Assembly (NCBI RefSeq): GCF_902459685.1
Contig: NZ_CABPSF010000003.1
Span: 682,001-746,000 of the forward strand
DNA from: Pandoraea iniqua
Lineage (GTDB): Bacteria > Pseudomonadota > Gammaproteobacteria > Burkholderiales > Burkholderiaceae
Direction: 5' to 3'
Length of the DNA: 64,000 bases
A program made the position numbers and the translations under genes. Shown here piece by piece: positions 41,484-50,795 of the stretch. The notes under the pieces are model-generated. The model worked only from the letters and a program-made list of their open reading frames with translations, did not search any database and had not been told where the DNA came from. The stretch's first letter is position 1. Every line of letters starts with the position of its first letter.

Positions 41484-42680
41484 TCAGATGGCGTCCGCAC
41501 GCGGCGGCTTGAGCGGCAATACCTGCACGCGATCGCCCTGCTTGACGCCGAGGGCCTTTGCCGCAAGCGGACTGAGCGTGAACGCCCGTCGCTCCGGACG
41601 CCCGGTCACAAGCGTGGCGCGAAACCCGCCAAGCCCCAGACACGCGACGAGATAGGGTTCCGCGTTGGCGACCGGCGGCACGCTCCCGTCGTCAGCGCCG
41701 ATATTCACGCTCAGATACCGGCTGTCGCGCGCCGCACGCAAATCGGCCACGCGCGCTTCGAGCACGGGGCCGCTGTCGAAGATGTCGACGTGCGACCCGG
41801 AGCGCAACCCTTCCTGCTCCAGCAGACGCCGCGCGGGCAAAGTGTCGCGATGCGTCACACCGATGGCGGCCTGCGCCTGCGGCGAGAGGAAATCGACGTA
41901 GATCGGATACTTGGGCATCAACTCGGCCACGAACGACTTCTTGCCGACCGACGTCAGATAGTCCGCCTGATCGAAATCGATCTTGAAGAAGTGCTGACCG
42001 AGCGACTGCCAGAACGGACTCTGCCCGTTGTCGTCGAAGAACCCGCGCAATTCGGCACACACATGCGGGCCGAAGCGCTCCGGGAACTGCGCCATGAAAA
42101 GGAAACGCGCCTTCGAGAGCAAGGCGCCGTTGCCGTGTCCCCGCCACGCCGGGTCGAGCAACAACGAGCACAGCTCGCTATAGCCGGTGAGATCGTTCGA
42201 GAGCGACAGCGTGAGCATGCGCGACCACACGTTCAGCTCGCGGCTCGCGTGCACGATCGTGTCTTTGCGGTACGTGTAGAACGGCTGTTCCAGCCCCACG
42301 GCCGCCTCGATGCCGCACACACCGGCGATGGTGCCGGTCGCGACGTCTTCCATCACGAACAGATAACCCTGCTCGGCCGTTGGCGCCCGGTCGTCCAGCG
42401 TGGCCGTCACGCGCTCGAGGCGCGCTTCGAGTGCTGCCGGATCCGGCTTGAACGACGTCATGCCCGGGCCCGCCAGTGCGGCCAGCTTCAACAATGCAGG
42501 CAGATCTTCGCGGCGCGCCTGACGTACGACCCGAAGCGATGTGGCCTCGGACGTGCTGTCGTTGGCGCTGATGCTTGCCCCTGCGCCCGAATGTGCCGCC
42601 GTGGCGTCGCCCGGCGCCCCGCGATTCGCCGCTTCGTCCTGCACTGGCGAGACTTTCACCGCTTTCGATTGACGCGTCAT
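41484..42680 (-). CDS. astA: Arginine/ornithine N-succinyltransferase (AstA family)
   Basis: The 398-residue protein has the AstA core from residue about 50: LRVVRQARREDLPALLKLA, GYLFVMEDVATGTIAGVCGI, ELCSLLLDPAWRGHGNGALL, AELRGFFDDNGQSPFWQSLG and KYPIYVDFL. It transfers succinate from succinyl-CoA to arginine or ornithine, first step of the AST pathway. The first 48 residues are a Ser/Ala/Asp-rich extension not usual in the family. The transaminase of the same pathway lies upstream; astB, astD and astE are not in the window. Confidence 0.88.
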   Translation of the reverse strand: MTRQSKAVKVSPVQDEAANRGAPGDATAAHSGAGASISANDSTSEATSLRVVRQARREDLPALLKLAALAGPGMTSFKPDPAALEARLERVTATLDDRAPTAEQGYLFVMEDVATGTIAGVCGIEAAVGLEQPFYTYRKDTIVHASRELNVWSRMLTLSLSNDLTGYSELCSLLLDPAWRGHGNGALLSKARFLFMAQFPERFGPHVCAELRGFFDDNGQSPFWQSLGQHFFKIDFDQADYLTSVGKKSFVAELMPKYPIYVDFLSPQAQAAIGVTHRDTLPARRLLEQEGLRSGSHVDIFDSGPVLEARVADLRAARDSRYLSVNIGADDGSVPPVANAEPYLVACLGLGGFRATLVTGRPERRAFTLSPLAAKALGVKQGDRVQVLPLKPPRADAI

Positions 42681-42710
42681 GGCATATCCGGTGGACAGAC
42701 GTTGGGACTG

Positions 42711-42760
42711 CTAGTTGCCGCTAGCTGCCACTACTTGCCGCTAGTTGCCGCTAGTTGCAA
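42711..42760. repeat. Five tandem 10-bp units, consensus CTAGTTGCCG
   Basis: Units run without gaps: CTAGTTGCCG, CTAGCTGCCA, CTACTTGCCG, CTAGTTGCCG, CTAGTTGCAA. The array ends 30 bases upstream of the astA start codon (minus strand). A 10-bp period puts each unit on the same helical face. It may be a regulator array or a slippage-prone repeat. Confidence 0.9.
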
Positions 42761-42762
42761 TA

Positions 42763-42796
42763 CGGGCCGGAGCGACGTTTCCGTCGGTCCGGCCCG
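42763..42796 (-). terminator. Long stem-loop between astC and astA, no T-tract
   Basis: Arms CGGGCCGGAGCGACG and CGTCGGTCCGGCCCG pair at 14 of 15 positions around a TTTC loop. It stands about 58 bases after the astC stop and two bases before the 10-bp repeat array. Without a T run it may attenuate rather than end transcription. Confidence 0.5.
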
Positions 42797-42854
42797 AAGT
42801 CATACAGGCAGACGAGTGAACACGCGCGCGTGCTCAGTCAAAAGGTCGCCCCGT

Positions 42855-44096
42855 TCAGGCGGCCTTTGCCGTGGCTGCCAGTGTCGCAACGGCCTTCTCG
42901 AGCGAGGCGAGGCCCGCATCGATGTCGGCGAACGGAATGTTCAGCGACGGCGCAAAACGCACCACATCGCCACCGGCGATCAGCAGCATCAGGCCGTTCT
43001 TCTCCGACTCGGCCACGATTTCCTTGGCACGGCCGGCGAAGGCCGGCTTGAGCACGGCACCGATCAACAGGCCCATGCCGCGCACGTCGGCAAACACGCC
43101 ATGACGCGCGTTGATCGCTTCAATGCCCTTGATGAAATGATCGTGACGCGCCTTCACGCCATTCAGCGTCTCGGCGGTGTTGATCAGTTCGAGCACACGC
43201 CCGGCGATGGCCGTCGCGAGCGGGTTGCCGCCGTACGTGCAGCCGTGCGTGCCCGGCGAGAAGCTCGCGGCAATCTTGCTGGTGGTGAGAATGCCGCCAA
43301 TCGGAAAACCGTTACCGAGCGCCTTGGCGGTCGTCAGGATGTCCGGCGTGACGCCATATTGCTCGTAAGCGTAGAGCGTGCCCGTGCGGCCGACGCCGGT
43401 CTGCACTTCGTCGAAAATCAGCAGCGCGCCGTGCTTGTCGCACAGCTCGCGCAGGCCCTTGAGGAATGCCGGGTCAGCCGGCAGCACGCCGCCTTCCCCT
43501 TGCACCGGCTCGACGATGACGGCAGCCGTCGCGTCCGAGATGGTGGCCTCGAAGGTCTTCAGATCGTTGTACGGCAGGTGCATGATGCCGGCCGGCAGCG
43601 GACCGAAACCTTCGGTGTACTTGGCCTGACCGCCCACGCTCACGGTAAACAGCGAGCGGCCGTGGAACGAGTTGAAGAACGAGATGATTTCGCTCTTATC
43701 CTTGCCGCCACGTTCAGCCGCATGGTCGAATGCGTAGCGACGGGCCAGCTTGAGCGCGGCCTCGTTGGCTTCGAGCCCCGAGTTGCAGAAGAAGGCCTTG
43801 TCGGCGAACGTCGCGTCGGTCAGCGCCTTGGCCAGGCGAAGCACCGGCTCGTTGGTGTAGCCGTTGCCGATGTGCCAGACCTTGCGTGCCTGCTCTTCGA
43901 TGACCTTCACCAGCTCGGGGTTCGCATGACCCAGCGCGTTGACCGCGATACCGCCGGTGAAATCGACATACTCACGACCTTGCTGATCCCACATGCGCGA
44001 GCCTTCGCCGCGCACGGGCACCATCTGGGCAGGAGCGTAATTGGGCACCATTACGTCGTCGAACGTCTGGCGGGTCACAGCGATTGGCTGGCTCAT
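42855..44096 (-). CDS. astC: Acetyl/succinylornithine transaminase (ArgD/AstC family)
   Basis: From ATG 44,096 (GAGG upstream) the protein is 413 residues. Class III aminotransferase marks: [71 protein letters not shown], and the PLP-lysine region [14 protein letters not shown]. It converts N-succinyl- or N-acetylornithine with 2-oxoglutarate. The neighbouring astA favours the catabolic AstC role, but ArgD function cannot be excluded. Confidence 0.9.
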   Translation of the reverse strand: MSQPIAVTRQTFDDVMVPNYAPAQMVPVRGEGSRMWDQQGREYVDFTGGIAVNALGHANPELVKVIEEQARKVWHIGNGYTNEPVLRLAKALTDATFADKAFFCNSGLEANEAALKLARRYAFDHAAERGGKDKSEIISFFNSFHGRSLFTVSVGGQAKYTEGFGPLPAGIMHLPYNDLKTFEATISDATAAVIVEPVQGEGGVLPADPAFLKGLRELCDKHGALLIFDEVQTGVGRTGTLYAYEQYGVTPDILTTAKALGNGFPIGGILTTSKIAASFSPGTHGCTYGGNPLATAIAGRVLELINTAETLNGVKARHDHFIKGIEAINARHGVFADVRGMGLLIGAVLKPAFAGRAKEIVAESEKNGLMLLIAGGDVVRFAPSLNIPFADIDAGLASLEKAVATLAATAKAA

Positions 44097-44307
44097 GACT
44101 ACCTCGTGAAATCTGGGTGCAATCGGGGATTGCGGAGCAGGCCCGGACAACGGTCACTGCCCTGTAAAAGAAGACCTGGCTGGGGGCTCAGGGCGCCGGC
44201 GGCGCGCGGGTGTCTTATGGCACCTGACGCGCGTACCCTCGCATTGTAATCAGATGCGGCGCGCGGATACACCGTCGCGCGCATCTGGAACAAACGAATT
44301 ACAAGAA

Positions 44308-45030
44308 TTACAAGACTTTGCGCAAGAATTCGCGCGTGCGCTCGTGCTTCGGTGCCGAGAAGATCTGCTCCGGATGGCCTTCTTCCATGATCACGCCCTG
44401 ATCGATGAAGAGCACGCGGTCGGAGACTTCCCGCGCAAACCCCATTTCGTGCGTGACCACCACCATCGTCATGCCCTCTTCGGCGAGCGACTTCATGACT
44501 TCCAGCACTTCGCCCACGAGTTCGGGGTCGAGCGCCGAGGTCGGTTCGTCGAACAGCATCACCGTCGGCTGCATGGCCAGCGCGCGGGCAATCGCCACGC
44601 GCTGCTGCTGGCCGCCGGAGAGCTGGTTCGGGAACGCGTCGATCTTGTCGATCAACCCGACCTTGCGCAGCAGTTGCTCGGCGACCGTCACGGCCTGATC
44701 GCGCTTCAGGCTGTTGACCTGCATGGGCGCGAGAATCAGGTTCTCGAGCACCGACATGTGCGGGAACAGGTTGAAGCGCTGGAACACCATGCCGACGCTC
44801 GCGCGCATGGCATTCATGTTCGTCTTCGGGTCTTCGACGTGGAAGCCGTTGACGAGCACTTCGCCGCCGCTGACGTCTTCGAGTCCATTCAGACAGCGCA
44901 GGAACGTGCTCTTGCCCGAGCCCGACGGCCCGATCACGCACACCACTTCGCTTTCTTCGATTCGGCAGGTAATGCCGCGCAGCACGTGCGTCTCGCCGTA
45001 CTGCTTTTGCAGGTTGTTAACGACGATCAC
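44308..45030 (-). CDS. ABC transporter ATPase for polar amino acids (HisP/ArtP type)
   Basis: A GTG at 45,030, 14 bases inside the permease gene, gives 240 residues, the usual length; the frame also opens at a TTG 11 codons earlier. Walker [11 protein letters not shown]-loop region [12 protein letters not shown], signature [15 protein letters not shown], Walker B VMLFDEP and the H-loop VVTHEMGFA are all intact. It powers uptake of a basic or polar amino acid together with the next two genes. Confidence 0.93.
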   Translation of the reverse strand: MIVVNNLQKQYGETHVLRGITCRIEESEVVCVIGPSGSGKSTFLRCLNGLEDVSGGEVLVNGFHVEDPKTNMNAMRASVGMVFQRFNLFPHMSVLENLILAPMQVNSLKRDQAVTVAEQLLRKVGLIDKIDAFPNQLSGGQQQRVAIARALAMQPTVMLFDEPTSALDPELVGEVLEVMKSLAEEGMTMVVVTHEMGFAREVSDRVLFIDQGVIMEEGHPEQIFSAPKHERTREFLRKVL

Positions 45031-45766
45031 CTTGGCCGTACCTCGTTTCCAAATGTTGAACAAATGCCGACAGCACCAGCGTGATCACCCAGTAGATGAG
45101 CGAAATCGTCAGGTACGGCTCCCAGTAACGAGCATAGGCGCCCGATACGGTCCGGGCGGCATACGCCAGTTCCGCCAGCCCGATGGCCGACGCCAGCGAC
45201 GAGTCCTTCACGATCGCGATGGCGTTGTTGCCCAGCGGGGGCAGCATGCGGCGAAACGCCTGCGGCAGCACCACCTTGCGCAGCGTTTGCATGTACGTCA
45301 TGCCGAGCGAGCGGGCCGCTTCGGCCTGACCGCGGTCGATCGACTGGATACCGGCACGGAAGATTTCCGACACGTAGGCACCCGCGTTGAGCGAGATGGC
45401 CAGCACCGCCGACATGAACGCGCCGTGCTGCGAGCGGATTTCACGCGCGAGGTCGCCGCTGATTAGCAGACCGCCCGACGGGTTGATCAGCATCGGCATG
45501 AGCGCGAAGTGGATCAGCAGAATCTGCACGAACAGCGGCGTGCCACGGAAAAAGCTGACGTAGAAGCGCACCGGGAGCTGCACACCGTAGCGCAGGAAAT
45601 ACTTGTAGAAGCCATGACGCGCCTCGGCCAGACGGCCGACGCCGAGCACAAGCCCGAGTAACGTGCCGGCGATCACACAGATCACCGTGCATTTGAGCGT
45701 CATCAGCGTGCCTTCGACAAACAGAGGCATGTACTCGCTGATGATGTTCCACTGGAACCCACCCAT
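45017..45766 (-). CDS. Amino-acid ABC transporter permease (HisM/ArtQ type)
   Basis: The 249-residue protein has five or so membrane segments, beginning [19 protein letters not shown], and the cytosolic EAA loop [20 protein letters not shown] that docks the ATPase. [15 protein letters not shown] is a further family mark. Only one permease gene is present, so it probably works as a homodimer. AAGG precedes the ATG. Confidence 0.93.
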   Translation of the reverse strand: MGGFQWNIISEYMPLFVEGTLMTLKCTVICVIAGTLLGLVLGVGRLAEARHGFYKYFLRYGVQLPVRFYVSFFRGTPLFVQILLIHFALMPMLINPSGGLLISGDLAREIRSQHGAFMSAVLAISLNAGAYVSEIFRAGIQSIDRGQAEAARSLGMTYMQTLRKVVLPQAFRRMLPPLGNNAIAIVKDSSLASAIGLAELAYAARTVSGAYARYWEPYLTISLIYWVITLVLSAFVQHLETRYGQGDRR

Positions 45767-45816
45767 GAAGCACCTTTATACAAAATGAAACGAACCGGCT
45801 TGCCGGCAGAAAAACG

Positions 45817-45871
45817 CTCGCGGCCCGGGGGTTGACGTCGGTGTTCTGACGATCAGCTCACGGGCCGCGAG
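45817..45871 (-). other. Stem-loop between binding-protein and permease genes
   Basis: Perfect 11-bp arms CTCGCGGCCCG and CGGGCCGCGAG enclose 33 bases in the 150-base gap after the binding-protein gene. Such structures often stabilise the abundant upstream binding-protein mRNA and lower permease expression. Confidence 0.5.
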
Positions 45872-45916
45872 AGGCCAGATGACTGGCGCGCGTGGCGCGA
45901 ATCTTACACGCGTTAC

Positions 45917-46696
45917 TTATTGTTGCGGCAGCGCCGGCACGTCGGCGTCGAACCACTGCTTGTAGATCTTGGCGTAGGTGCCGTCAGCCACGATCTTCTT
46001 CAGACCGGTGTTGATCTTGTCGAGCGCCACCTTGTTGCCCTTCTTCACGGCAATACCGAAGTACTGGCGCTTGAACTTGCTGTCGTAGACCAGCTTGAAC
46101 GGCTTTTCCGGATGGCTCTTGATGTAGAACTTGATCACGCCCACGTCGCCCACGGCAGCGTCGACACCGCCGCGGTACAACTCTTCGAGCATGAGCGGCG
46201 TGTTGTCGAAGCGCCGGATCGAGGTGCTGGCACGGCCCAGTTCTTCCGAGACGGCGATGTCGCCGGTGCTCGAATTGACCACGCCGACTTGCAGCTTCTT
46301 CAGGTCGGCCAGATTGGCGACCTTCGAACCCGGCGACGTGATGATGACCTGATCGGCCGGGAAGTACGGGGCCGAGAAGTCGACCATTTCACGACGCTTG
46401 TCGGTGATGGTGATGCCCGAAATGATGATGTCGCGGTCGCCTTGGTCGAGCGTGGCGAAGATGCCTTCCCACGGCGTGCTGACCAGCTTCACATTGAACC
46501 CACCAGCCTTGCCGATCGCCTTGATGACGTCGATATCGAAGCCGACCAGCTCTTTTTGCGGCGTTTCGAACTCGAACGGACGATAGGTACCGCCTGCACC
46601 CACGGTGTACGTGGGGTCGGCAGCTTGCACTGCCGGCACGGCGGCGAAAGTCGTCAGAAAACAGGCGGCGGCCAGAACAAGGCGCTTCGTCAACAT
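45917..46696 (-). CDS. Periplasmic amino-acid binding protein (SBP family 3)
   Basis: The 259-residue protein has a signal peptide (MLTKRLVLAAACFLTTFAAV, cleavage about VQA) and the family-3 pattern: YTVGAGGTYRPFEFETPQKE, GFDIDVIKAIGKAGGF, WEGIFATLDQGDRDIIISGI, and the substrate-site segment VVNSSTGDIAVSEELG. It is first in the transporter operon. Next to arginine catabolic genes, a basic amino acid is a reasonable substrate; the specificity is not readable from sequence alone. Confidence 0.92.
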   Translation of the reverse strand: MLTKRLVLAAACFLTTFAAVPAVQAADPTYTVGAGGTYRPFEFETPQKELVGFDIDVIKAIGKAGGFNVKLVSTPWEGIFATLDQGDRDIIISGITITDKRREMVDFSAPYFPADQVIITSPGSKVANLADLKKLQVGVVNSSTGDIAVSEELGRASTSIRRFDNTPLMLEELYRGGVDAAVGDVGVIKFYIKSHPEKPFKLVYDSKFKRQYFGIAVKKGNKVALDKINTGLKKIVADGTYAKIYKQWFDADVPALPQQ

Positions 46697-46757
46697 GTTG
46701 ATTTCCTAGGCGAGAATTCGTAAAAGAGCGCAATGATACTCCTCGCCGACCCCGAAA

Positions 46758-46784
46758 CGAAAAAAACCCGCCGAAGCGGGTTTT
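46758..46784 (-). terminator. Intrinsic terminator after the IlvB-like gene
   Basis: On the minus strand AAAACCCGC / GCGGGTTTT with the loop TTCG is followed by further T residues, a textbook intrinsic terminator with a stable tetraloop. It lies 66 bases after the ilvB-like stop. Confidence 0.92.
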
Positions 46785-46849
46785 CTCGTTGCGATCTCGC
46801 GACGTGGGACGCAATTCCCACGGAATGGGAACGCTGCCAGCGCCGTCGT

Positions 46850-48679
46850 TCAGAACGCGCCGGCCGCGATCGGACCCGCGCTCTCGCCCGGCCCGAACAC
46901 CACGTCCCGGTACGATTTTCCGGCCGGAATCATCGGATAAACGTCGTCTTCGCGGGCCACCAGCACGTCGAGCAGATACGGCTCGCTCGGGTCGGCCAGC
47001 ATGCGGGCCAGCGCCGCCGGCAGTTCCTCAGCGCGCGTGACACGGGCACCAGCCACGCCGTAACCGGCAGCGATGGTCACGAAGTCCGGATACGGACGGC
47101 CATCGTCGGCACCTTCCGGCGCATTCGGATCGGCAAGCGACGAGGCGACGCGGTTGCGTGCATAGATCATGTCCTGCCACTGACGCACCATGCCCAGCCA
47201 CTGGTTATTGATCACCAATACTTTGACGCCCAGCCCGTAACGGCGGCAGGTCGACAGCTCGTTGACGGACATGTTCAGGCTGCCGTCGCCATCGATATCG
47301 ATCACCGGCACGTCCGGCAGCGCGACCTTTGCGCCGATGGCGGCCGGCAGGCCGAAGCCCATGGTGCCGAAGCCGGCGCTCGACAGGAACGTGCGCGGCT
47401 CGCGCAGGCGCAGGTGCTGCATCGCCCACATCTGGTGCTGGCCGACGCCTGTCGTCACCACCGCCTCCGGCGGGAGCAGCGCCGCCAGCGCGGCGATCAC
47501 GTCGACACCGGTCAGCACGCCCGCGTCATCGTTCCCGCCTGACACCGGCGCCACCGGTGCCCGCAGCGGGTGAGCCGCACGGCGCTCAGCAAGGTAAGCG
47601 TGCCAGTCCGGCACCTCGCGGCGGGTGGCATGGGCAAGCAGGCCGCTGAAGGCATCGCGCAAATCGGCGTGCACGCCCAGTGTCACCGGCTTGTTCTTGC
47701 CGATTTCGGCCGCATCGACATCGATATGGACGATCTTGGCGTGCCGGGCAAACAATGTCGGATCGCCGACCACCCGGTCGTCGAAGCGCACGCCCAGTGC
47801 CAGCACAAGATCGGCTTCGTTGACGGCCACGTTGGCCGCGTAGGCGCCGTGCATGCCAAGCGGTCCGAGCAGTAGCGGATGATCGTCGGGCATCGCGCCG
47901 AGCCCCATCATCGTGAGCGCCACCGGGCAATTGAGCGCCTCGGCCAGCGCCTTGAGCCGGTCGCTGGTGCCCGACGCGATCACTCCGCCCCCGGCGTAGA
48001 TGACCGGCCGCTCGCTTTTCGCCAGCAAGGCCGCGATGCGTTGGGCCGTCTCGTCGCTCATGCCGGCCGGCACCGGCGCGGTAAAGCGCTTGTCGGTCGG
48101 CTGATCGGGGCGGGCCTGTTGAATGTCTTTCGGGAAGTCGACCAGCACCGGGCCGGGACGGCCCGCCAGCGCGCACGCTGCGGCTTCGCGCAACGCCGCC
48201 GGAATGTCGCGCGCCTCGCGCACTTGCCGGGCGAGCTTGGTCACCGGCTTGGTGATCGCGACGATATCCACTTCTTGGAAGGCGTTCTTGCCAAGCCAAT
48301 GCGTGGCGACATTGCCCGTGATCGCGAGAATCGGCACCGAGTCGCTCGCCGCGTCGGCAATGCCGGTGACCAGATTGGTCGCGCCCGGACCGGACGTCGC
48401 CAGACAAACGCCGAGCTTACCGGTGGCGCGTGCATAGCCCTGCGCGCCAAATACCGAGCCTTGCTCATGTTCCGTACGCACCAGCGTGACGGATACCCGC
48501 GAAAGCGCGTCGAGCATTTCCAGATTGGCACCGCCCGGGTAGCAGAACACCGTATCGACACCAATCTCTACCAGCGTGCGCGCAATGAGGTCCGCACCCT
48601 TGGCGGACAACGGGGCAACGGGCTGGGCGACAGCACCGGTGGCGGCTTCGGCGGCAGGCAGAGACAGGTCGAGTTTCAT
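46850..48679 (-). CDS. Acetolactate synthase large subunit-like, ThDP-dependent enzyme
   Basis: From ATG 48,679 the protein is 609 residues. The PYR domain has VFCYPGGANLEMLDALSRV and the catalytic Glu in TEHEQG (residue 72). The central domain has SERPVIYAGGGVIASG. The PP domain has the ThDP motif GDGSLNMSVNELSTC with VLVINNQWLGMVRQW, which is ALS-like. No regulatory small subunit (ilvN) is adjacent, which suggests a secondary, perhaps catabolic or specialised ALS. It is divergent from an Lrp-type regulator. Confidence 0.87.
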   Translation of the reverse strand: MKLDLSLPAAEAATGAVAQPVAPLSAKGADLIARTLVEIGVDTVFCYPGGANLEMLDALSRVSVTLVRTEHEQGSVFGAQGYARATGKLGVCLATSGPGATNLVTGIADAASDSVPILAITGNVATHWLGKNAFQEVDIVAITKPVTKLARQVREARDIPAALREAAACALAGRPGPVLVDFPKDIQQARPDQPTDKRFTAPVPAGMSDETAQRIAALLAKSERPVIYAGGGVIASGTSDRLKALAEALNCPVALTMMGLGAMPDDHPLLLGPLGMHGAYAANVAVNEADLVLALGVRFDDRVVGDPTLFARHAKIVHIDVDAAEIGKNKPVTLGVHADLRDAFSGLLAHATRREVPDWHAYLAERRAAHPLRAPVAPVSGGNDDAGVLTGVDVIAALAALLPPEAVVTTGVGQHQMWAMQHLRLREPRTFLSSAGFGTMGFGLPAAIGAKVALPDVPVIDIDGDGSLNMSVNELSTCRRYGLGVKVLVINNQWLGMVRQWQDMIYARNRVASSLADPNAPEGADDGRPYPDFVTIAAGYGVAGARVTRAEELPAALARMLADPSEPYLLDVLVAREDDVYPMIPAGKSYRDVVFGPGESAGPIAAGAF

Positions 48680-48794
48680 GGGTACGTGGTTTTCCGGCGG
48701 TTTCAGACGAACTGTTGCGGTGGGTGCAACAAGATAGGTGCAACAAACTAGCGTCAATCTTATGACGAGGCGCAGGTAATTGCTTCGCGTAACA

Positions 48795-48823
48795 TTGACA
48801 GATTCGCGCCAATTTCACATGAT
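48795..48823 (+). promoter_or_regulatory. Candidate sigma70 promoter of the Lrp-type gene
   Basis: TTGACA (48,795-48,800), 17-base spacer, CATGAT (48,818-48,823), followed by an AT-rich leader. It lies 34 bases before the regulator ATG in the divergent gap with the IlvB-like gene. Confidence 0.6.
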
Positions 48824-48856
48824 TTATTCGAAATTAAAAATTCCGAGGAATTGATC

Positions 48857-49336
48857 ATGCAACTTGATGCATTTGACGAGAAAATTCTCGCGATCCTGCA
48901 AGTCGATGCTTCGCTGTCGGCGGCTCAGATCGGCGAGCAGATTGGCCTGTCCCAATCACAGTGCTGGCGACGCATCGACCGGCTGGATGCCGAGGGCATC
49001 ATCGAGCGGCGCGTCGCGCTGGTCGACCGCAAAAAGGTCGGCCTGAACGTGATGCTGTTCGCTCACGTAAAACTTGCGGGTCACAATCGCAACGCCCTGC
49101 CCGAGTTTTCGAAAGCGATTCAGGATTTTCCGGAAGTGCTCGAATGCCATGTGCTGATGGGCAATGTCGACTTCCTGCTGCGCATCGTCACGCGCGACGT
49201 CGACGCCTACGAGCGCTTCTTCTTCGAACGGCTGTCGCAATTGCCGATGGTGCAGGAGGTCAACTCGATGATCGCCCTCTCGCAGATTAAGTCGACCACC
49301 GTTTTGCCGATCGGCTCGCAGGCTGCGGGGAGTTAG
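48857..49336 (+). CDS. Lrp/AsnC family transcription regulator
   Basis: ATG 48,857 has GAGG eight bases upstream. The 159-residue protein has the N-terminal helix-turn-helix (LDAFDEKILAILQVDASLSA, QIGLSQSQCWRRIDRLDAEG) and the C-terminal RAM ligand domain (VLECHVLMGNVDFLLRIVTR, RLSQLPMVQEVNSMIALSQI). Lrp-type proteins sense amino acids. Divergent placement suggests control of the IlvB-like gene, which is inference. Confidence 0.93.
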   Translation: MQLDAFDEKILAILQVDASLSAAQIGEQIGLSQSQCWRRIDRLDAEGIIERRVALVDRKKVGLNVMLFAHVKLAGHNRNALPEFSKAIQDFPEVLECHVLMGNVDFLLRIVTRDVDAYERFFFERLSQLPMVQEVNSMIALSQIKSTTVLPIGSQAAGS

Positions 49337-49524
49337 TGCGCGTCGGGGCAACTTCACGGCGTGTCGTTGCAACGTCGCAATGCATGACCCGAATGACAGC
49401 GCAATGCCCTGTTCGTGTCACGAACCCGACAGTAGACTGTCACCCGCGTTACGCACGTTGGACAGTGCCCTCGCAAGCCTCTATCCTTAAGCATTCAGTT
49501 AGGCATCCACTTTGGGAGCACTGC

Positions 49525-50082
49525 ATGAAACGTTGGATCGGAGTGACAGCCGCAGCCGCAATTCTCGGCGTGACGGCCTGGTGTTTCATCCCCGCGCATG
49601 CGGCCCTAAAGACTGGCGCCACGGCACCGGACTTCACGGCGCAGGCCTCGCTTGGCGGAAACGTCTTCTCGTTCTCGCTGGCCGATGCGCTCAAGAAAGG
49701 ACCGGTCGTCCTGTACTTCTATCCTGCCGCCTTCACAACGGGCTGCACGATCGAAGCGCATGACTTTGCCGAGGCCACCGACACGTTCAAGTCGATGGGT
49801 GCCACGGTGATCGGCGTCTCGCACGACAACATCGACACGCTCAACAAGTTCTCGGTGTCGGAATGCCGTAGCAAATTCGCCGTCGCCGCCGACACGGACC
49901 AGCACATCATGCGCGCCTACGACGCCGTGCTTGCGCTCAAACCCGATCTGGCCAACCGCGTCTCGTATGTCATCGCCCCCGATGGGAAAGTCATTTACAG
50001 CTACGTGAGCCTCGATCCGGATAAGCACGTTGCCAACACTCTTGAAGCCGTACGCAAATGGCGAGCAGCCCACCCCGCATGA
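49525..50082 (+). CDS. Exported peroxiredoxin (PrxQ/BCP-like)
   Basis: ATG 49,525 has GGGAG seven bases upstream. The 185-residue protein starts with a signal peptide (ILGVTAWCFIPAHA), then the thioredoxin-fold peroxiredoxin domain: ATAPDFTAQASLGGNVF, and the active site FYPAAFTTGCTIEAHDF with the peroxidatic Cys. The BCP-type resolving Cys five residues later is His here; a later Cys (SECRSKF) may replace it. It would reduce peroxides in the periplasm. The 188-base gap before it shows no other gene. Confidence 0.87.
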   Translation: MKRWIGVTAAAAILGVTAWCFIPAHAALKTGATAPDFTAQASLGGNVFSFSLADALKKGPVVLYFYPAAFTTGCTIEAHDFAEATDTFKSMGATVIGVSHDNIDTLNKFSVSECRSKFAVAADTDQHIMRAYDAVLALKPDLANRVSYVIAPDGKVIYSYVSLDPDKHVANTLEAVRKWRAAHPA

Positions 50083-50732
50083 AGGCGCAGGCTCGCGCGC
50101 AGACGCGTAGCGAAGAAGTCGCCAATAGCATTAGCCACGGACTCGCGTGCCTCGCGGCGTTGGCCGCGATTCCTTTTCTCTTCAATGCCGTACGCCCGCC
50201 GTCGAGCGTAGGCCCGAGCGCGGCGCAGCAGATCGGTATCGGCGTGTTTGCCGCCACGATGGTCGTGGTCTACCTGTCGTCTGCGCTCTATCACGGCCTC
50301 CCCGACGGACGCGCCAAGCGCGTGTTCATGCGGGTGGACCATTGCGCCATCTTTCTTTTCATTGCAGGGACTTACACCCCCTTCACCGTCAAGATCCTGC
50401 ATGACCCGTGGGGCTGGCCGCTGCTCACCGGTGTCTGGGCTATGGCGCTCGCCGGCCTGATCGCCAAAACGCTGGGCCTGCTCGACCGGCCGCTCGTCTC
50501 GACAACGCTGTACATCTGCCTCGGCTGGGTGGCAGTCCTCGTTGCAGGCCCCGTACTCGCCGCCATTCCGGGGCCCGGTGCCGGTTGGCTCTATGCCGGC
50601 GGCGTTGCCTACACCGTCGGCGCCATCTTTTATTCGCTCGACGGACACATCAAATTCGGACATCTGGTGTGGCACCTGTTCGCCATCGGCGGCACGGCCT
50701 GCCACTACCTCGCGGTGTGCCGCTACCTCTGA
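50079..50732 (+). CDS. Hemolysin III family (PAQR-like) membrane protein
   Basis: ATG 50,079 overlaps the peroxiredoxin stop (ATGA); an ATG at 50,058 in the same frame is an alternative. The protein of 217 residues has about seven membrane segments and the family residues: SEEVANSISHGLACLAALA, YLSSALYHGLPDGRAKRVFM, RVDHCAIFLFIAGTYTPFT and the C-terminal HIKFGHLVWHLFAIGG. The conserved Ser, Asp and His residues probably bind zinc. Function in bacteria is uncertain; YqfA-type proteins affect membrane lipids. Confidence 0.9.
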   Translation: MKAQARAQTRSEEVANSISHGLACLAALAAIPFLFNAVRPPSSVGPSAAQQIGIGVFAATMVVVYLSSALYHGLPDGRAKRVFMRVDHCAIFLFIAGTYTPFTVKILHDPWGWPLLTGVWAMALAGLIAKTLGLLDRPLVSTTLYICLGWVAVLVAGPVLAAIPGPGAGWLYAGGVAYTVGAIFYSLDGHIKFGHLVWHLFAIGGTACHYLAVCRYL

Positions 50733-50795
50733 CGTTTTCTCTGACGTTACCTCTGCCGCAAGGTCTGATGCAGGCTGATGCAGTGCGTTTCAGGT

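Noticed and set aside
41790-44249. 819-codon + strand frame opposite astA and astC
   Set aside because: Arg/His-rich shadow of two clear enzymes.
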